From positions 1,860,001 to 1,924,000 of the forward strand of contig NZ_CP032819.1 of assembly GCF_003991565.1 (NCBI RefSeq): 64,000 bases of DNA, in the 5' to 3' direction. The stretch's first letter is position 1, and the number at the start of each line of letters is the position of its first letter. Both the position numbers and the translations under genes were made by a program. The stretch is from Butyricimonas faecalis (GTDB lineage Bacteria > Bacteroidota > Bacteroidia > Bacteroidales > Marinifilaceae). This document shows, in pieces, positions 1-11,163 of the stretch. The notes beneath the pieces were generated by a model. It made no database searches. It worked only from the letters and a program-made list of their open reading frames with translations, and was not told where the DNA came from.

Positions 1-7
1 TGATTAA

Positions 8-43
8 TTAAAAGAGTGTTGCTAACTTGCACACCTCTTTTAA
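8..43 (+). terminator. possible terminator of a gene left of the window
   Basis: A 9-bp inverted repeat (TTAAAAGAG at 8-16, CTCTTTTAA at 35-43) encloses an 18-nt loop just inside the left edge. The right arm carries a short T stretch. It could end an upstream gene or act as a leader element of the following CoA-transferase gene; the sequence does not decide between these. Confidence 0.35.
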
Positions 44-93
44 GAGATGAGCTAATAATAAAATCATAAGAAATCAAAACAAAATAACTTGCT

Positions 94-1401
94 ATGTATC
101 AAGGAATCAAAACAGTATCATTTGAAGAGGCTGTAAAGGTTGTAAAATCCGGAGACCGGATTCACATTCACAGTGTGGCTTGTGCCCCCCAAGGTCTAAT
201 TCAAGCTCTTTGCAACAGAGGACGTGCAGGAGAATTGAAAGACGTGAAATTACAACACTTACACACGGAGGGTAGCGCCCCGTATGCAGAAGCAGAATTT
301 GAAGGAATCTTCTTCTTGGAGTCCTACTTCGTGGGTAGTAATGTACGAAAACCAACTCAAGAAGGGTATGCTGATTATGTACCCGTTCATTTGAGTGAAA
401 CCCAAAAATTGATTAGAAGCGGTATTCATCCGGTTGATGTTGCCATGATTCAAGTTTGCCCTCCGGACAAACATGGTTATGTATCTATGGGAACCTCCGT
501 TGATGCCACGTTAGCAGCCGTACAAAACGCTAAAACAGTTATCGCTGTTATCAACCCGAATGTTCCTAGAGCATGGGGAGATGCCATTATCAAATTATCT
601 GACATCGATATTTTTTGCGAGGATGACACCCCGCTTATCGAGGCTCATCCGGCAACATTAACAGAACAAGATATTGCCATCGGTAAAAATGTAGCCTCCT
701 TGATCGAGGATGGAGCAACCCTACAAATGGGAATCGGAGCAATCCCTAATGCTGTACTTTCTCAACTGGGGAACCACAAAAACTTGGGTATTCACACGGA
801 AATGTTTGCTGACGGCGTATTGCCTTTGTATGAAAAAGGTGTTGTCAACAACATGAACAAGAAATTTGACAAAGGTAAGATCGTATCCACATTCTTGATG
901 GGATCTAAAAAAGTATATGACTTCATCGATGATAACCCAGGAGTTGCCATGATGGACGTGGGCTACACGAACGATCCGTTTATCATCGCACAACAACCCA
1001 AAATGACGGCTATCAACTCGGCCCTTTCCGTTGATATCACGGGTCAAGTAAACGCCGACTCTTTAGGTATCAAATTTTACAGCGGTAGCGGTGGTCAATT
1101 AGACTTCATCCGCGGTGCAGCAGCCAGCGAAGGTGGAAAACCGATTATCGCCTTACCGGCAGTAACAAACAAAGGCGTGAGCAAAATCTGCCCGACCCTA
1201 TTAAACGGAGCTGGAGTTGTTACCACTCGTTTTGACGTACACTACGTTGTCACGGAATTCGGTATTGCAGACCTTTATGGCAAAACACTTCAGGAAAGAG
1301 CAAAAACCTTAATCAACATTGCTCACCCCGATCACCGTGAAATGCTTGATAAAGCAGCATTCGAAAGATTTGGTAGTCACTACCACTTCATTTCAAAATA
1401 A
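94..1401 (+). CDS. acetyl-CoA hydrolase/transferase family CoA-transferase (butyryl-/4-hydroxybutyryl-CoA type)
   Basis: 435-residue cytosolic CoA-transferase. It moves CoA between acyl groups, most likely between butyryl- or 4-hydroxybutyryl-CoA and acetate. The family's two Rossmann-like halves are present at normal length. The motif GIHTEMFADG near residue 236 supplies the glutamate expected to form the glutamyl-CoA thioester, and QMGIGAIPNAVL precedes it. FYSGSGGQLDFIRGA and VTEFGIADLYG are typical C-terminal blocks. The gene stands alone, with a strong terminator right after it. In butyrate-forming Bacteroidales such an enzyme makes butyrate while recycling acetate. The exact acyl substrate cannot be read from sequence; acetyl-CoA hydrolase or propionyl-CoA:succinate transferase are alternatives. 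Confidence 0.88.
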   Translation: MYQGIKTVSFEEAVKVVKSGDRIHIHSVACAPQGLIQALCNRGRAGELKDVKLQHLHTEGSAPYAEAEFEGIFFLESYFVGSNVRKPTQEGYADYVPVHLSETQKLIRSGIHPVDVAMIQVCPPDKHGYVSMGTSVDATLAAVQNAKTVIAVINPNVPRAWGDAIIKLSDIDIFCEDDTPLIEAHPATLTEQDIAIGKNVASLIEDGATLQMGIGAIPNAVLSQLGNHKNLGIHTEMFADGVLPLYEKGVVNNMNKKFDKGKIVSTFLMGSKKVYDFIDDNPGVAMMDVGYTNDPFIIAQQPKMTAINSALSVDITGQVNADSLGIKFYSGSGGQLDFIRGAAASEGGKPIIALPAVTNKGVSKICPTLLNGAGVVTTRFDVHYVVTEFGIADLYGKTLQERAKTLINIAHPDHREMLDKAAFERFGSHYHFISK

Positions 1402-1406
1402 AGATC

Positions 1407-1438
1407 AAAAGAGGGAGCAGTTGCTTCCTCTTTTTTTT
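1407..1438 (+). terminator. intrinsic terminator after CoA-transferase gene
   Basis: A GC-containing hairpin (arms AAAGAGGGAGCA and TGCTTCCTCTTT, one G-T wobble) is followed by eight or more T residues, directly behind the stop codon at 1401. Confidence 0.85.
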
Positions 1439-1451
1439 ATTACTACATTTG
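1421..1451 (+). promoter_or_regulatory. Bacteroidota-type promoter for the dGTPase gene
   Basis: TTG at 1421-1423 and TACATTTG at 1444-1451 are separated by 20 bp and match the -33/-7 consensus. The -33 element lies inside the loop and right arm of the preceding terminator, so the two signals overlap. The leader to the ATG at 1521 is about 60 nt. Confidence 0.6.
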
Positions 1452-1520
1452 TATAGTCGTTACAGGTCCATTGAGATATTTTACTTAAACCTGTAGCTAA
1501 AACTTGTAATCAGAACTACC

Positions 1521-2870
1521 ATGATGGACTGGAATAAATTATTATCATCGAGACGTTATCAACCGGGAAGTACGATCACCATGTTTCGCTCTCATGACCG
1601 ATCACAATTTCAAAGAGACTATGATCGTTTAATCTTTTCCGCTCCATTCCGACGCTTACAAAATAAAACACAAGTATTTCCCTTACCGGGCAATATCTTT
1701 GTACATAACCGTCTAACTCATAGTCTAGAAGTGGCTAGCGTGGGACGCTCACTCGGAAACAAGATTGCACAGTTTGTCAAAACCAAAGAAACACTGGAAC
1801 ACCCGGAAATTCTCGAAGAAATCGGAACCATTGTCAGTACGGCCTGTTTGGCTCATGACTTAGGCAACCCACCTTTCGGACATTCCGGAGAGGAAGCTAT
1901 TTCTTATTTCTTCACAGAAGGAGAAGGACAATATTTAAAGAAACTCCTGACTGACGAGGAGTGGGCAGACATTAGCCATTTTGAAGGCAACGCCAATACC
2001 TTTCGACTATTAACCCACAGCTTTAACGGGCGCAGACCGGGAGGATACACGATGACCTTCACCACACTCGCGTCAATTGTTAAATATCCATTCGAATCCA
2101 AAGCCTCCATTAAAGGTCATAAATATGGCTTTTTCCAAAGTGAAAAAGAAATATACAAGGAAATGGCTGAAGAACTTGGCATTATCCAACTCAACACGAA
2201 ACCACTACAATACGTGCGTCATCCACTCGTTTATCTAGTAGAAGCCGCCGATGATATTTGTTATCAAATCATGGATATAGAAGACTCTCATAAACTAAAA
2301 ATTCTTTCATATGATGAAACAACACGGATTCTTCTTAACTTCTATGATAAAGATATAGATAAGGAAGATTTAAAGACAATCTCTAAAACCTTCAAAATCG
2401 TCACGGATAAAAACGAATGTATCGCATTTTTACGTGCAGGAATCATTAATAAATTAATCAATGCCTGCGCCGACATCTTCTGTCAAAACTACGAAGCAAT
2501 CATGAACGGGAGCCTCCAAGGCAGCCTGATACAGCACTTAACAGGAACTAACAAACAAGCCTACGAAACCTGTACTGAGGTAGCCTATTCCCGGATCTAT
2601 CATACAAATATCGTTACACAAATACAGATTGCAGGTTTCAAAATCCTTGCCACCATATTAAAAGAATATATTGATGCCGTTCTGAAACCGGAAACCTACT
2701 ATGCTCGGAATATTCTATCCGTCATGCCAGAACAATACAAAGTTCATCAAGACGATTCTATATATACAAAGATTCAAACAGTAACGGATTACGTTTCAGG
2801 GATGACCGACTCGTACGCTTTAAATTTATATCGCAAGATAAAAGGTATTGAATTACCGGAAATCAGATAA
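1521..2870 (+). CDS. dgt: deoxyguanosinetriphosphate triphosphohydrolase (dGTPase)
   Basis: 449-residue HD-domain enzyme that hydrolyses dGTP (or dNTPs) to the deoxynucleoside and triphosphate, controlling dNTP pools. The N-terminal block SAPFRRLQNKTQVFPL is characteristic. The HD metal site is visible as RLTHSLEV (His67) and CLAHDLGNPPFGHSGEEA (His112-Asp113). HPLVYLVEAADDICYQIMD supplies a later conserved Asp. The length suits the bacterial dGTPase family. The protein starts with two methionines, so the start could be either. It is monocistronic, with its own promoter, and meets the rRNA operon tail to tail. Confidence 0.9.
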   Translation: MMDWNKLLSSRRYQPGSTITMFRSHDRSQFQRDYDRLIFSAPFRRLQNKTQVFPLPGNIFVHNRLTHSLEVASVGRSLGNKIAQFVKTKETLEHPEILEEIGTIVSTACLAHDLGNPPFGHSGEEAISYFFTEGEGQYLKKLLTDEEWADISHFEGNANTFRLLTHSFNGRRPGGYTMTFTTLASIVKYPFESKASIKGHKYGFFQSEKEIYKEMAEELGIIQLNTKPLQYVRHPLVYLVEAADDICYQIMDIEDSHKLKILSYDETTRILLNFYDKDIDKEDLKTISKTFKIVTDKNECIAFLRAGIINKLINACADIFCQNYEAIMNGSLQGSLIQHLTGTNKQAYETCTEVAYSRIYHTNIVTQIQIAGFKILATILKEYIDAVLKPETYYARNILSVMPEQYKVHQDDSIYTKIQTVTDYVSGMTDSYALNLYRKIKGIELPEIR

Positions 2871-2949
2871 TTGCCTTCGGCAAGTTACAGGTTACAAGTT
2901 GGCGGGTTACAGGTTCGTCAGACAATTAAAAGTTGAAAACGAGAAAATA

Positions 2950-2983
2950 AAAAAAGAGCGAGTCGTGTTGACTCGCTCTCCCT
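2950..2983 (-). terminator. rRNA operon terminator
   Basis: A perfect 10-bp inverted repeat (AGAGCGAGTC at 2955-2964, GACTCGCTCT at 2970-2979) has a 5-nt loop. On the minus strand it is followed by a T-rich run, directly after 5S rRNA. Confidence 0.9.
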
Positions 2984-2986
2984 AAA

Positions 2987-3095
2987 TTCGGCATCGACCT
3001 ACTCTCCCACCCGGGGGCAGTACCATCGGCGCTAACGGGCTTAACTTCTCTGTTCGGGATGGGAAGAGGTGGATCACCGTAGCTATAGATACCTT
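2987..3095 (-). rRNA. rrf: 5S ribosomal RNA
   Basis: The sequence reads as a reverse-complemented 5S rRNA. It contains the conserved blocks around CCCATCCCGAACAGAG and ACTGCCCCCGGGTGGGAG. It lies about 190 bp after the 23S 3' end and just before the operon terminator. The ends are estimated to within a few bases. Confidence 0.93.
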
Positions 3096-3289
3096 TTAAT
3101 AAGTTTAGAATTTAGAACGTGGAATTTGAAATGACCTCTCGTCACCCAAAAACACCTTCCAGATTCCCGTCACTTCTCGCGGCCCTCCGGCCGGCGTGAC
3201 AAATACCCTTGAAGATCGTTTATTCATGCTTTTCTCGCGATTGCCGCTTGACAATCGCCGGGAACGTTAACCGGATCATCTCACCCGCC

Positions 3290-6175
<2,886 letters not shown>

Positions 6176-6297
6176 CGTTAGCGTCGTGTGTCTTTAATAA
6201 TTTCACCTTTGCCATCGTCTCCCGACGACGGCGGCTCTGTGTTATTCTACTACATTCTTATACTTCGCGGATCAAATGATCCGTTAACGTTCCAGCA

Positions 6298-6308
6298 TGT
6301 CAAAGAAC
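6298..6308 (-). promoter_or_regulatory. boxA-like antitermination signal before 23S rRNA
   Basis: On the minus strand this reads GTTCTTTGACA, similar to boxA (consensus about GCTCTTTAACA). It lies in the spacer between tRNA-Ala and 23S. A second boxA-like copy lies upstream of 16S, as expected for Nus-factor antitermination of rRNA. Confidence 0.5.
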
Positions 6309-6335
6309 TTCGTCGTTCAATCTCTTGAACTCACG

Positions 6336-6409
6336 TGGAGAATAAGGGAGTCGAACCCTTGACCTCCTGAATGCAAATCAGGCGCTCTAGCCAACTGAGC
6401 TAATCCCCC
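6336..6409 (-). tRNA. tRNA-Ala (TGC anticodon)
   Basis: A 74-nt cloverleaf on the minus strand. It has a 7-bp acceptor stem (GGGGGAT pairing with ATTCTCC, one wobble), a D arm with AGCTCAGTTGG and a T arm with GGTTCGACTCC. The anticodon loop TTTGCAT is flanked by CCTGA/TCAGG. The anticodon TGC specifies alanine. It lies in the 16S-23S spacer. CCA is not encoded. Confidence 0.97.
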
Positions 6410-6492
6410 GGCGTTGTAATTCAAAATGTAGAATCTAGAATGGAGTTACCCCCGTTTTAAATTCTAAATTTCAAATTCTAAATTCAGAATCG

Positions 6493-6566
6493 TAGTCCCT
6501 CGCGGAGTTGAACCGCGGACCTCTACATTATCAGTGTAGCGCTCTAACCAACTGAGCTAAGAGACT
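6493..6566 (-). tRNA. tRNA-Ile (GAT anticodon)
   Basis: A 74-nt cloverleaf on the minus strand. The acceptor AGTCTCT pairs with AGGGACT (one wobble), and the anticodon loop CTGATAA is flanked by CTACA/TGTAG. The anticodon GAT specifies isoleucine. It is the first tRNA after 16S in the rRNA operon spacer. Confidence 0.97.
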
Positions 6567-6636
6567 ATGGTTAACCCGCTAGCGGGCGATTGAAAATAAC
6601 GTGAAACGCTGTAGCGAGCAGCATGACTCCAGCTCC

Positions 6637-8162
<1,526 letters not shown>

Positions 8163-8270
8163 TAAAAGTTACTTTACAGAAATTTTTATTCTGGCAGGGT
8201 CATGTGTATGAATCTCGACTCGCGTCGATTTCCGATTCACGCTCGCTACGTTGTTATTTTCACGTCAATA

Positions 8271-8283
8271 TTGTTAAAGAACT
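8271..8283 (-). promoter_or_regulatory. boxA-like antitermination signal before 16S rRNA
   Basis: The minus strand reads AGTTCTTTAACAA, close to the boxA consensus, about 110 nt upstream of the 16S 5' end in the rRNA leader. Confidence 0.55.
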
Positions 8284-8332
8284 CTTCTTCTCTCTTTTCT
8301 CGCGTCGCTCGTTTTAGAAGCGAAAGCGGTTG

Positions 8333-8365
8333 CAAAGATAAGGCGTTTTCACGTTTCCCTCCAAA
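8333..8365 (-). promoter_or_regulatory. rRNA promoter, proximal copy
   Basis: The minus strand carries a TTTG (-33; reverse complement CAAA at 8362-8365) and TATCTTTG (-7; reverse complement at 8333-8340), with a T-rich upstream tract. The arrangement is repeated almost exactly about 180 bp upstream, so the operon has tandem promoters. Confidence 0.75.
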
Positions 8366-8514
8366 TCTTTCGCGAAGTTTTTTCGAACTTTTTTTTCGAG
8401 CCCCCCGTTTAAAGGTCACTCGCCGGGAAAGATCGTCGTCAACAACTCCAGAACGCCACCGCCACGCGAACTCGCCGTCCCCTCGTCTCGCCCCCCGTTC
8501 CGTTTTAGCGGGTG

Positions 8515-8547
8515 CAAAGATAAGGCAAAGATTCCCCCTTTTCCAAA
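8515..8547 (-). promoter_or_regulatory. rRNA promoter, distal copy
   Basis: TATCTTTG (minus; 8515-8522) is preceded by TTTGG (8543-8547) with the same 20-bp distance as in the proximal copy. The bases around both -7 boxes are shared (GCCTTATCTTTGCA), and both initially transcribed regions contain CTAAAACG. This looks like a duplicated promoter cassette. Confidence 0.72.
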
Positions 8548-8678
8548 TTTTTCAACCACTTTTTTATCAACTTTTTCAATCAATACTGGTTTTCAACGCG
8601 TTCCGGGGAACGTTTCACGGCCCCGGGGCGTGCCTGGAACCGGGAGGGAACGACTCTACCACACGTCAACAAGGTGAC

Positions 8679-8722
8679 AAGGACGTATCAAGGACGCTCC
8701 CGAACGTCCTTGATACGTCTTT
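8679..8722. repeat. 18-bp inverted repeat upstream of the rRNA operon
   Basis: The arms at 8679-8696 and 8705-8722 are complementary over 18 bp with one mismatch and enclose an 8-nt loop (CTCCCGAA). There is no T run, so it is not an obvious terminator. It sits in gene-free DNA between the rRNA promoters and the IS3 remnant. Confidence 0.6.
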
Positions 8723-8798
8723 GATGCGGCCATGATGCGTCTTTAACGCCCGGGAACATCGTGCAAGATACGGGAATGACTCGGAAGTTTTCCTGGAA

Positions 8799-8824
8799 AA
8801 GTTTACTCGAAACAAAGTAAACTT
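8799..8824. repeat. 9-bp inverted repeat at the left side of the IS remnant region
   Basis: AAGTTTACT at 8799-8807 is complementary to AGTAAACTT at 8816-8824 across an 8-nt loop. It lies just before the decayed transposase sequence. It may be a leftover of the element or a weak terminator; the sequence does not say. Confidence 0.35.
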
Positions 8825-8989
8825 ATGTCAGTACCGACGAAATCGAGAGGTTTGTCTCACCACACCATAGAAGAAAAATAGAGACAGTACGTCAACGAAT
8901 TTTTCAAGAGAGTAGCTTCCGCACTCTTCGTAATCGTCATGGGATCTGTAACGCAACGTTAAGCGGGAGGAAGATGTTATCCGGCGAGT

Positions 8990-9430
8990 TCTTGAAGGAA
9001 GTGTCTCGCATAAGGGACAACAACGAGTAGCCTTGTTGTGCGGTCACTTCGACTACAGCAAGCAGGCTTACAACCAGGGGCAACGTACGGGTGATAAACT
9101 CGAGCGAGTGTGTTACCTTCTCTCGCTTGTTCTGGACATCTGCGAGGAAATGTCCAACCTCGGCGGTGTGAAGCTATAGAAAAAGCTAAATTCTAGTGGA
9201 GTGAAGGTCGGTCGAGCTTTACCACTTGCTTCAGGCTCACAACTAGATGGTCAAGCACAAGAAACGGCGGGTGATGACGACGGATTCGGTTTACCGAGAC
9301 TTGACGGGAAAGTTCGCCTTTCACATGTACTAATTCAAGAAGAAATTTCTGGTATTTTGCTACTCGAACGGTTGACTCATGTCTCTTGAAGGCGGCCAAC
9401 CGAAGCTGCTAACAAGTTTAGTTCCCAAGT
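8990..9430 (+). pseudogene. decayed IS3-family transposase (OrfB) remnant
   Basis: Conceptual translation of this otherwise gene-free stretch gives broken pieces of an IS3-family OrfB. One frame reads RVALLCGHFDYSKQAYNQ (about 9024-9077), which matches the start of such transposases. It continues to LGGVKL, where a TAG at about 9177 replaces the usual tyrosine of a KLY motif, and then SSGVKVGR. After a frameshift near 9208, another frame reads ELYHLLQAHN, a stop, then MVKHKKRRVMTTDSVYRDL (9247-9303), the conserved block ahead of the DDE domain. At least three stops and one frameshift rule out function. The catalytic DDE part is missing, and beyond 9303 the similarity fades. Recognition is by motif memory, not alignment. 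Confidence 0.68.
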
Positions 9431-9646
9431 TTATAGGTAATTAAATTTACATGTCGTATTTTTGAAACGTGTTTAGCGTGTTTGTTAAAATTTTTGTTTA
9501 ATTCGGGTCAACCATTTTCAGGAAAGTACACATTTATAATTCCAGATCTCAAGCGTTAAATCGGACGTTATACCGGATTATTTTCCAACAATTATTTTTT
9601 AATTCATTCCGAGTCCTTGCGTGGCCGCTCCTCTTGTTTTCACGCT

Positions 9647-9720
9647 CAAACTCCTCCGTCAGCTTCGCTGCCACCTCCTTCTTCCCCTGCCTGAGGGAGA
9701 GTGGATGGGGAGGGTGAACA
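9647..9720. repeat. dispersed palindromic intergenic repeat
   Basis: A GC-rich segment is built of short palindromes: CAGC-TTC-GCTG around 9660-9670, then CCACCTCC and a matching GGATGGGGAGG further right with CTTCCCCT/AGGGAGAG between. Sequences of this style (acctcc...cttcgctg...ctccgtc) recur between genes in Bacteroidota genomes. A shorter relative lies at 49978-50013 in this window. Confidence 0.5.
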
Positions 9721-9771
9721 AAGGAAAAGTTGTATTTCTTATCGAAAATGGGTAATATTTTACATGTAGAA

Positions 9772-9809
9772 AACCCCGTAAAGTCTACTTTTTTCGACTT
9801 TACGGGGTT
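9772..9809 (-). terminator. terminator after the TlpA-like gene
   Basis: A perfect 14-bp inverted repeat (9772-9785 and 9796-9809, arm AACCCCGTAAAGTC) has a 10-nt T-rich loop. It follows the thioredoxin-like gene on the minus strand and closes the SusCD-type operon. Confidence 0.8.
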
Positions 9810-9831
9810 CAAATTTCACGACATGAACAAG

Positions 9832-10881
9832 TTATTTACAAAGCTCAGCTACTTTTTTACGTAACTCCTCTCCTCGTAAATTTTTTGCAATAATACGTCC
9901 TGTTCCATCAACAAGGTAAAGACAAGGAATACCCATGAAATCATACAATTCAGTGAGTGGCGTTTTCTTACCTTTCAAATCAGATACTTGCTCCCACGTG
10001 ATACCATCTTTCTCGATAGCTTCTTTCCACGCCTCCATTTGGGAATCCAAGGAAACTCCTAAAACATCAAACCCTTTAGCATGATATTCCTTGTAGATCG
10101 CTTTTATATTCTCCCCCTCTTTACGACAAGGTTCACACCAAGATGCCCAAAAGTCTATTAAAACAAGCTTTTTGTCCTTAATATATTCATGCAAAGATAA
10201 CGGCTTCCCATCCGGAGTGTTCAATGTGAAATCCGGAGCTACAGCTCCCAGAGCAAGTCGGATGTAACGATTATAGTACATCTGCAATGCTTGTCCGGCA
10301 GCAGACATTTTCACGGTCGGAGGCATCTTATCAAGACTTTCTTTTACCACAGAAGCTAATCCATGTTCAAACACAAATTGGTTACATTTACGCAAAGCGT
10401 AGGCCGAAGCCAGATCATGTCTTTTCGCTACCTCTTTCAATTTCTCAATTGCCGTATCCGGCTGTTCAAGCCAAGTAACATCGAGAAAAATATCATTAAC
10501 CTCCCGAAGCACCGCATCCGTCTGATTACCGGATACAATACATTTTATAAAATTCGTATAAAATGATTTATACGTTTCTTCCTCCAGCTTCAAATAAGTA
10601 TCACAATAATCAAGATAAAGTAATACACATTCCTGTGTTCCATCTTTACCCACACGTACCACTAGCACCTCTTCCGGTTGGAGATTTTTAAGAGGAAACT
10701 CAAATTTCCCATTCTCAACAACGGCTGAATCACATGGTATCTCACTCCCCATCAACAAGTAGAGTTTCTCTCCATTCCTTGCTGGTGAACATTCACCTTT
10801 TAATGTCATTTTTCTATTCTGTGCAAACAAGGCTATACTTCCGCATAACACAAATACTAACAACACTATTCTTTTCATCAT
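9832..10881 (-). CDS. TlpA/ResA-like thiol-disulfide oxidoreductase with DUF4369 domain
   Basis: A 349-residue exported protein. A signal peptide (about residues 1-20, ending LFA-QN) is followed by a beta-rich DUF4369-like region (about 25-115), a helical linker and a C-terminal AhpC/TSA-thioredoxin domain (about 212-349). The redox motif is WCEPC (Cys249 and Cys252) in FWASWCEPC. PEFTL-type APDFTLNTPDGKPLSL and the cis-proline in MGIPCLYLVDGTGRI are typical of TlpA proteins. It would act in the periplasm on disulfides of partner proteins. It is the last gene of the sigma/FecR/SusCD locus, a common position for this family in Bacteroidales. The partner is unknown. Confidence 0.85.
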   Translation of the reverse strand: MMKRIVLLVFVLCGSIALFAQNRKMTLKGECSPARNGEKLYLLMGSEIPCDSAVVENGKFEFPLKNLQPEEVLVVRVGKDGTQECVLLYLDYCDTYLKLEEETYKSFYTNFIKCIVSGNQTDAVLREVNDIFLDVTWLEQPDTAIEKLKEVAKRHDLASAYALRKCNQFVFEHGLASVVKESLDKMPPTVKMSAAGQALQMYYNRYIRLALGAVAPDFTLNTPDGKPLSLHEYIKDKKLVLIDFWASWCEPCRKEGENIKAIYKEYHAKGFDVLGVSLDSQMEAWKEAIEKDGITWEQVSDLKGKKTPLTELYDFMGIPCLYLVDGTGRIIAKNLRGEELRKKVAELCK

Positions 10882-10894
10882 CTTATTATTTATT

Positions 10895-11143
10895 TCAATT
10901 TACTTTTTCATTGACTTCTACCATGTTTCTTCCACCGGAAACATACACATATTTTTCGTTACATACCTGTTGCTTGAAACTTTCTTGATTCCCCTCGTAA
11001 ACTGGATAAGGCCCTACGTAAGAAGGTTTCGATGAACTTGTTTCCCCAACTTTTGTCACTCCTTTAGGAAATTCGGAATCAACCGTTGTTGAAATAAATC
11101 TGATCTTCAATAGAGTATCATATTTTATCGGTAGCGCAATCAT
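10895..11143 (-). CDS. small hypothetical protein or gene fragment
   Basis: An 82-codon reading frame between the PKD-like lipoprotein gene and the thioredoxin-like gene, same strand, 13 nt before the latter. It has no signal peptide and no family I recognise. Its ATG lies in the loop of a perfect 16-bp hairpin (11120-11159), and the frame stays open further upstream without a plausible ribosome site. It may be the remaining C-terminal piece of a lost operon gene, not an intact gene. The composition resembles its neighbours. Confidence 0.35.
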   Translation of the reverse strand: MIALPIKYDTLLKIRFISTTVDSEFPKGVTKVGETSSSKPSYVGPYPVYEGNQESFKQQVCNEKYVYVSGGRNMVEVNEKVN

Positions 11144-11159
11144 GCTACCGATAAAATAT
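11120..11159 (-). repeat. perfect 16-bp palindromic hairpin after the PKD-like gene
   Basis: ATATTTTATCGGTAGC (11120-11135) and its exact complement (11144-11159) enclose 8 nt. It begins 4 nt after the stop codon of the PKD-like lipoprotein gene (11164-11166). No U-run follows, so it may act as an mRNA-stabilising or attenuating stem inside the operon. Confidence 0.7.
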
Positions 11160-11163
11160 TCAG

